NCBI GenBank assembly: GCA_002298915.1
Contig: DBML01000023.1
Coordinates: 62,001-126,000 of the forward strand
From: Clostridium sp. UBA699
GTDB lineage: Bacteria; Bacillota; Clostridia; Clostridiales; Clostridiaceae
Direction: 5' to 3'
DNA length: 64,000 nt
This document shows, piece by piece, positions 61,178 to 64,000 of this stretch. Position 1 is the stretch's first letter; each line of letters opens with the position of its first letter. Position numbers and translations under genes: made by a program. Under the pieces are notes generated by a model, which ran no database searches, was not told the DNA's origin, and saw nothing but the letters and a program-made list of their open reading frames with translations.

Positions 61178-61205
61178 GCAGGCTCGAATCCTGCTTGGTG
61201 CACTA
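61178..61205 (+). repeat. Degenerate tRNA 3' end, candidate att site
   Basis: A T arm GCAGG-CTCGAAT-CCTGC followed by TTGGTGCACTA matches the 3' end of tRNA-Arg(TCG) (48176-48203) at 24 of 28 positions. No 5' part of a tRNA precedes it, so it is a remnant. Confidence 0.6.
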
Positions 61206-61332
61206 TAAAACGTGTTTTATCAGGGCGTCTGCCTATTTGCAGTTGCCTATATTTTTTTATTAGTAAAAATTTTAATGCATTCGACGCATAAAAACATATT
61301 GCAAAAAGCAATTCAATATGCTAATGTAAACG

Positions 61333-61338
61333 TATAAT
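61333..61338 (+). promoter_or_regulatory. Candidate -10 box before the first RAT
   Basis: TATAAT about 33 bp upstream of the RAT, with a poor -35. It would drive the leader controlled by the first antiterminator. Confidence 0.4.
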
Positions 61339-61370
61339 ATTTTTGCACTTAATTAAACAGTCAGAATAGT

Positions 61371-61452
61371 TGCGTGTTACTGATTCGATCAGGCATAAGC
61401 GGTGGGTAAATTTGTAGTAATTTATCTTCATTTGCTTATGCTTTTCTATTTT
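61371..61452 (+). promoter_or_regulatory. GlcT-type RAT and terminator upstream of glcT
   Basis: RAT: GCGTGTTACTGATTCGATC, then AGGCATAAGC (61372-61400), almost the same as the ptsG antiterminator site bound by GlcT in Bacillus. It overlaps the terminator stem GCATAAGC (61393-61400) with GCTTATGC (61434-61441), then TTTTCTATTTT. Binding of the antiterminator would open the terminator. Confidence 0.88.
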
Positions 61453-61526
61453 GCGGCAGATGCCAAGAGGGGATGGTGGCGGTAGACAGCTTCATGCTGC
61501 GTTATTTCAAAAACAGCAAAAAAGCA

Positions 61527-61554
61527 TTGTAATATGCAATGGCTGTGGTATAGT
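61527..61554 (+). promoter_or_regulatory. Second promoter of glcT
   Basis: TTGTAA (61527-61532), a 16-bp spacer and TATAGT (61549-61554), after the RAT/terminator. It would give basal glcT expression independent of antitermination. Confidence 0.5.
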
Positions 61555-61629
61555 AATAATGTTAATCAAATCCTTGATTTGAGCTTACTTTTTATATCGT
61601 GATTTCAGTTTGATACGTTGGGGGAAGTT

Positions 61630-62457
61630 ATGATAACGTATAATGTAAAAAAAGTACTAAACAATAACGTTGTAATTGCTGAATACAACAAGGAAGAATT
61701 CATCCTGGTCGGAAAAGCAATCGGATTTGACTCGAATAAAGACAAGAAAGTCAGCGAAGACAGGGTGGAAAATATCTTTGTAAAACAAACCGACAAGTTG
61801 AATGGGAACTTCGACAGGATACTCAAAGAGATAAACAGCGAGATCGTTGGTGTTTCCGAAGAAATCATCGCCATGTGCGAGAAGGAGTTAGGGGAAACGC
61901 TGAAGGAAGCAATCCATGTATCATTGCCCGACCACATCAACTTTGCTATACTGAGGTCCAACAAAGGGATGCGGATTGAAAATCCTTTCATCAGTGAAAT
62001 TAGGACACTGTACCCCAAGGAGTTTTCACTGGCGGAACAGGCTGTTTCCATGCTGGATGAAAGGTTCAAAATAAGGCTTCCTTACGATGAAGTCGGCTTC
62101 ATATGCATGCACATAAAGGCTGCGTTGAGCTCCCAGGATGTCGGTGAGACTCTGGAATACACGAAGAAGATAAGCGAAATAATCGAACTTATCTCTGCTC
62201 TGATGAAGAAGAAGCTCGACCGCAAGTCCCTGGAGTATGAGAGGCTGCTGACGCACATCAACTTCCTCGTGGAGAGGCTGACAAACAACAAGGCAACCAG
62301 GAACCCTCTGCTTGAGACCATAAAGAAGGAGTTCAGCTACGAATATGCAGTGGCGATAAAGGTTGCAATGAAAATACAAAACTTGTTTTCCGTCAAGGTT
62401 TCTGACGATGAGATTGGCTACATAGCCATACATCTGAGAAGGCTTGCGGAAATGTGA
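61630..62457 (+). CDS. glcT: BglG/GlcT-family transcription antiterminator
   Basis: 275 residues. An N-terminal RNA-binding CAT domain (about 1-55, YNVKKVLNNNVVIAEY) is followed by two PTS regulation domains, each with conserved His residues (AIHVSLPDHINFA near 95 and VGFICMHIKAA near 155 in PRD1; LLTHINFLVERL near 210 and IGYIAIHLRR near 265 in PRD2). The adjacent RATs are of the ptsG type, so the call is GlcT rather than LicT. GGGGGAAG precedes the ATG. Confidence 0.9.
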   Translation: MITYNVKKVLNNNVVIAEYNKEEFILVGKAIGFDSNKDKKVSEDRVENIFVKQTDKLNGNFDRILKEINSEIVGVSEEIIAMCEKELGETLKEAIHVSLPDHINFAILRSNKGMRIENPFISEIRTLYPKEFSLAEQAVSMLDERFKIRLPYDEVGFICMHIKAALSSQDVGETLEYTKKISEIIELISALMKKKLDRKSLEYERLLTHINFLVERLTNNKATRNPLLETIKKEFSYEYAVAIKVAMKIQNLFSVKVSDDEIGYIAIHLRRLAEM

Positions 62458-62458
62458 G

Positions 62459-62536
62459 CAGTGTTACTATTAAATTAGGCACGAGCTGAGAGTGTAATTG
62501 TTTATCAATTATGTTCTTTGTTCGTGCCTTTGCTAT
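62459..62536 (+). promoter_or_regulatory. RAT-like element and terminator between glcT and pfkA
   Basis: GTGTTACTATTAAATT, then AGGCACGAGC (62461-62486) resembles the two clear RATs: GTGTTACT and AGGCA are kept, with 8 instead of 9 nt between them and a weaker upper stem. As in the others, its 3' part forms a terminator arm: AGGCACGA (62477-62484) pairs with TCGTGCCT (62522-62529), then TTGCTATTTCT. Confidence 0.55.
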
Positions 62537-62575
62537 TTCTATAGATCTACCATTTATTCAGGAGGCAATGGAATT

Positions 62576-63535
62576 ATGAAGAGAATTGCAGTACTAACAA
62601 GCGGCGGCGATGCTCCCGGCATGAACGCAGCCATAAGATCGGTAGTTAACTCCGCAGCTGTAAAAGGCATCAAAGTGATGGGTGTCGAGAGGGGCTACAG
62701 CGGCCTCATAGGCAGCGAGCTTTACGAGATGGACAACAAATGCGTTTCGGACATAATACACAGGGGAGGGACGATACTCAAGACAGCAAGGTGCGACGAG
62801 TTCAGGACCGAGGAGGGAAGAAAGAGGGCTCTTAACGTCCTGAAGATCTTCGGCATAGACGGCGTTGTGGTCATAGGGGGAGACGGCTCCTTCAGGGGGG
62901 CGCAGCTGCTTTCGAAGCTGGGCGTTCCGACAATAGGAATCCCCGGCACCATCGACAACGACCTTGCATACACGGACTACACCCTGGGGTTCGACACGGC
63001 CTTGAACACGGTTGTCGACTCGATAACCAAGATAAGGGACACTTCCACCTCCCACGAAAGGGTCAGCGTGATCGAAGTTATGGGAAGGAACTGCGGAGAC
63101 CTCGCCCTATATTCCGCAATAGCAGGCGGAGCCGAGCAGGTAATCATACCGGAGGTCGAGTTCAACCTGGACGACATATGCAGGAAGATCCTCGAAGGAA
63201 GGTACAGGGGCAAGACCCACAACATAATCGTGCTGGCGGAAGGCATTGGCGGCGGACAGTGCTTGTCGAAGAAGATAGAGGAGCTGACAGGGATCGAGAC
63301 AAGGTGCACGATCCTCGGATATACGCAGAGGGGAGGGAACCCTTCGACCTTTGACAGGATACTTGCAACCAGGATGGGCTACAGGGCAGTCGAAGTGCTT
63401 GCCGAAGGAAAGAGCTCAAGGGTCATAGGCATCAAAAGCAATGAGATCATCGACATGGACATAGACGAAGCGCTGGGCATGCCTAAAAAGTTTGACAATA
63501 TGATCTACAAAATGAGTGAAGAGGTTTCGTACTAA
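62576..63535 (+). CDS. pfkA: ATP-dependent 6-phosphofructokinase
   Basis: 319 residues, the bacterial PfkA length. MKRIAVLTSGGDAPGMNAAI, VVIGGDGSFRGAQ near 100, PGTIDNDLAYTDYTLGFDTA near 125 with catalytic Asp, EVMGRNCGDLAL and LGYTQRGGNPSTFDR are all family signatures. It catalyses the committed step of glycolysis. The ATG at 62576 follows AGGAGG by 10 nt. Its position in the glcT-ptsG locus, behind a RAT-like element, is unusual; pfkA is more often next to pyk or dnaE. Confidence 0.97.
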   Translation: MKRIAVLTSGGDAPGMNAAIRSVVNSAAVKGIKVMGVERGYSGLIGSELYEMDNKCVSDIIHRGGTILKTARCDEFRTEEGRKRALNVLKIFGIDGVVVIGGDGSFRGAQLLSKLGVPTIGIPGTIDNDLAYTDYTLGFDTALNTVVDSITKIRDTSTSHERVSVIEVMGRNCGDLALYSAIAGGAEQVIIPEVEFNLDDICRKILEGRYRGKTHNIIVLAEGIGGGQCLSKKIEELTGIETRCTILGYTQRGGNPSTFDRILATRMGYRAVEVLAEGKSSRVIGIKSNEIIDMDIDEALGMPKKFDNMIYKMSEEVSY

Positions 63536-63556
63536 ATATTTCAGAGTGGAGGTTGT

Positions 63557-63736
63557 ATGATGAAGAACGAAGAGGAGTGCAAAGCGAAAAAACAGCTGCT
63601 TTCTGGCATCAATGTGATCACCGAGGAAGGGCGGCTGGTTTCGATCAACGACGCGATGGAGGATGAAAGCTTTTTCAGGATCAGCAAAGGCTGGAGCGTC
63701 CTGGAATGCAGGGACCGCATCTGCGCCGGCAGGTAG
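63557..63736 (+). CDS. 59-residue small protein between pfkA and ptsG
   Basis: ATG at 63557 (or 63560) 5-8 nt after GGAGG; TAG at 63734-63736. The sequence begins MMKNEEECKAKKQLLSGINV and ends WSVLECRDRICAGR. Codon use (AGG, TCG, GGC) is like the core genes. No family recognised. It follows pfkA by 21 bp and is probably co-transcribed. Confidence 0.65.
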   Translation: MMKNEEECKAKKQLLSGINVITEEGRLVSINDAMEDESFFRISKGWSVLECRDRICAGR

Positions 63737-63746
63737 AAAATAGATA

Positions 63747-63775
63747 TTGTAAACATTATCGGCATGGGATATAAT
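63747..63775 (+). promoter_or_regulatory. ptsG promoter
   Basis: TTGTAA (63747-63752), a 17-bp spacer and TATAAT (63770-63775), just before the RAT. Confidence 0.8.
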
Positions 63776-63794
63776 GAATTAGATATTAAATAAG

Positions 63795-63885
63795 TGCGTG
63801 TTACTGATACGATCAGGCATGAGCATCGGTTGAAGCGATAAATGGACATTTATCCTTCCGCCTTGCTCGTGCTTTTTTATTTTTA
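63795..63885 (+). promoter_or_regulatory. GlcT-type RAT and terminator upstream of ptsG
   Basis: TGCGTGTTACTGATACGATC, then AGGCATGAGC (63795-63824). The 3' part forms the terminator arm GCATGAGC (63817-63824) with GCTCGTGC (63865-63872), followed by TTTTTTATTTTT. Confidence 0.92.
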
Positions 63886-63917
63886 AAATACTCAAGGAAT
63901 GAAAGGGGAACTATTAT

Positions 63918-64000
63918 ATGTTTAAAAAAATGTTCGGCAAACTTCAGCAGATCGGCAAAGCCCTGATGCTTCCGGTTGCAATACTGCCAGCGGCAGGTAT
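63918..64000 (+). CDS. ptsG: PTS glucose permease EIIC start (cut by the window edge)
   Basis: The first 27 codons read MFKKMFGKLQQIGKALMLPV, then AILPAAG, the typical N-terminus of the glucose/glucosamine EIIC family. AAAGGGG precedes the ATG. The RAT upstream is of the ptsG type. The rest lies outside the window, so the presence of EIIB and EIIA domains is unknown. Confidence 0.88.
   Translation, partial: MFKKMFGKLQQIGKALMLPVAILPAAG

Larger units (their letters stand above)
48204..61205. mobile_element. RHS toxin variable region, possibly a tRNA-Arg integrated island
   Basis: About 13 kb of AT-rich sequence between tRNA-Arg(TCG) and a degenerate tRNA 3' end (28 bp, 24 matching). It contains the RHS gene, two silent tip cassettes, immunity-like genes, an IS66 remnant and a tyrosine recombinase at the right edge. 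The match between the ends is imperfect and partly due to the conserved T arm, so the island boundaries are an inference. Confidence 0.5.

Noticed and set aside
61123..61311. Open frame reading HQAGFEPASF on the minus strand
   Set aside because: This pattern is the usual shadow translation of a tRNA T arm; it marks the tRNA remnant, not a protein.

Overview
The window looks like the chromosome of an anaerobic, low-to-moderate GC Firmicute of the class Clostridia. The evidence is gene content: Rex, NfnAB, a group-B monomeric [FeFe] hydrogenase, a CIRCE-controlled groESL, GatCAB, a GlcT antiterminator upstream of a PTS glucose permease, strong AGGAGG-type ribosome binding sites and frequent TTG/GTG starts. 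Housekeeping genes strongly prefer AGG (Arg) and ATA (Ile) codons and look richer in G+C than two inserted regions. No rRNA genes and no CRISPR array were seen.

Layout. 1-10.6 kb is core metabolism: an ABC-F ATPase facing rex; nfnA-nfnB; an OGG1-type DNA glycosylase; the hydrogenase; a DUF1461 membrane protein; CIRCE-groES-groEL. A 1.7 kb IS4-family element (10663-12366) sits inside the groEL terminator hairpin and is flanked by a 10-bp target duplication. guaA follows.

14.0-28.1 kb is a genomic island in the 3' end of guaA. A 41-bp copy of the guaA 3' end lies at each side (39/41 identical). The island carries a tyrosine integrase next to guaA, a serine resolvase, an ankyrin lipoprotein, a winged-helix replication/regulatory protein, a Bro-N antirepressor remnant, a run of small immunity-like genes (one is Imm53), and a terminal set with an Xre-like protein, a coiled-coil protein and a terminase-small-subunit-like protein. 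Several long non-coding stretches hold repeats and hairpins.

28.1-46.3 kb is core again: two membrane proteins, pgi-yaiI-(Y_Y_Y protein)-rsuA, a likely small RNA, yerC, pcrA-ligA, gatCAB, an AIR-synthase-like protein and rph-rdgB-metallophosphoesterase. 46.4-48.2 kb is a 20-gene tRNA operon built partly by duplication of a six-gene block.

48.2-61.2 kb is a second, AT-rich variable region between the last tRNA (Arg-TCG) and a degenerate tRNA 3' end. It holds a 2192-residue secreted RHS/YD-repeat protein with its own tip and a membrane immunity candidate. On the opposite strand lie two silent RHS tip cassettes, each lacking a start codon, each beginning in the conserved RHS core, each followed by immunity-like genes and each preceded by a near-identical 119-bp element that folds as RNA. 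A tyrosine recombinase with an HTH/ribbon-helix-helix partner closes the region. This is the most interesting part of the window: it looks like a toxin-tip switching locus in which inversion between core copies would exchange the tip of the expressed protein.

61.2-64.0 kb is a sugar-uptake/glycolysis locus: glcT, pfkA, a 59-residue small protein and the start of ptsG. Two clear GlcT-type RAT/terminator modules precede glcT and ptsG, and a third, weaker one precedes pfkA, suggesting that phosphofructokinase may share the antitermination control.
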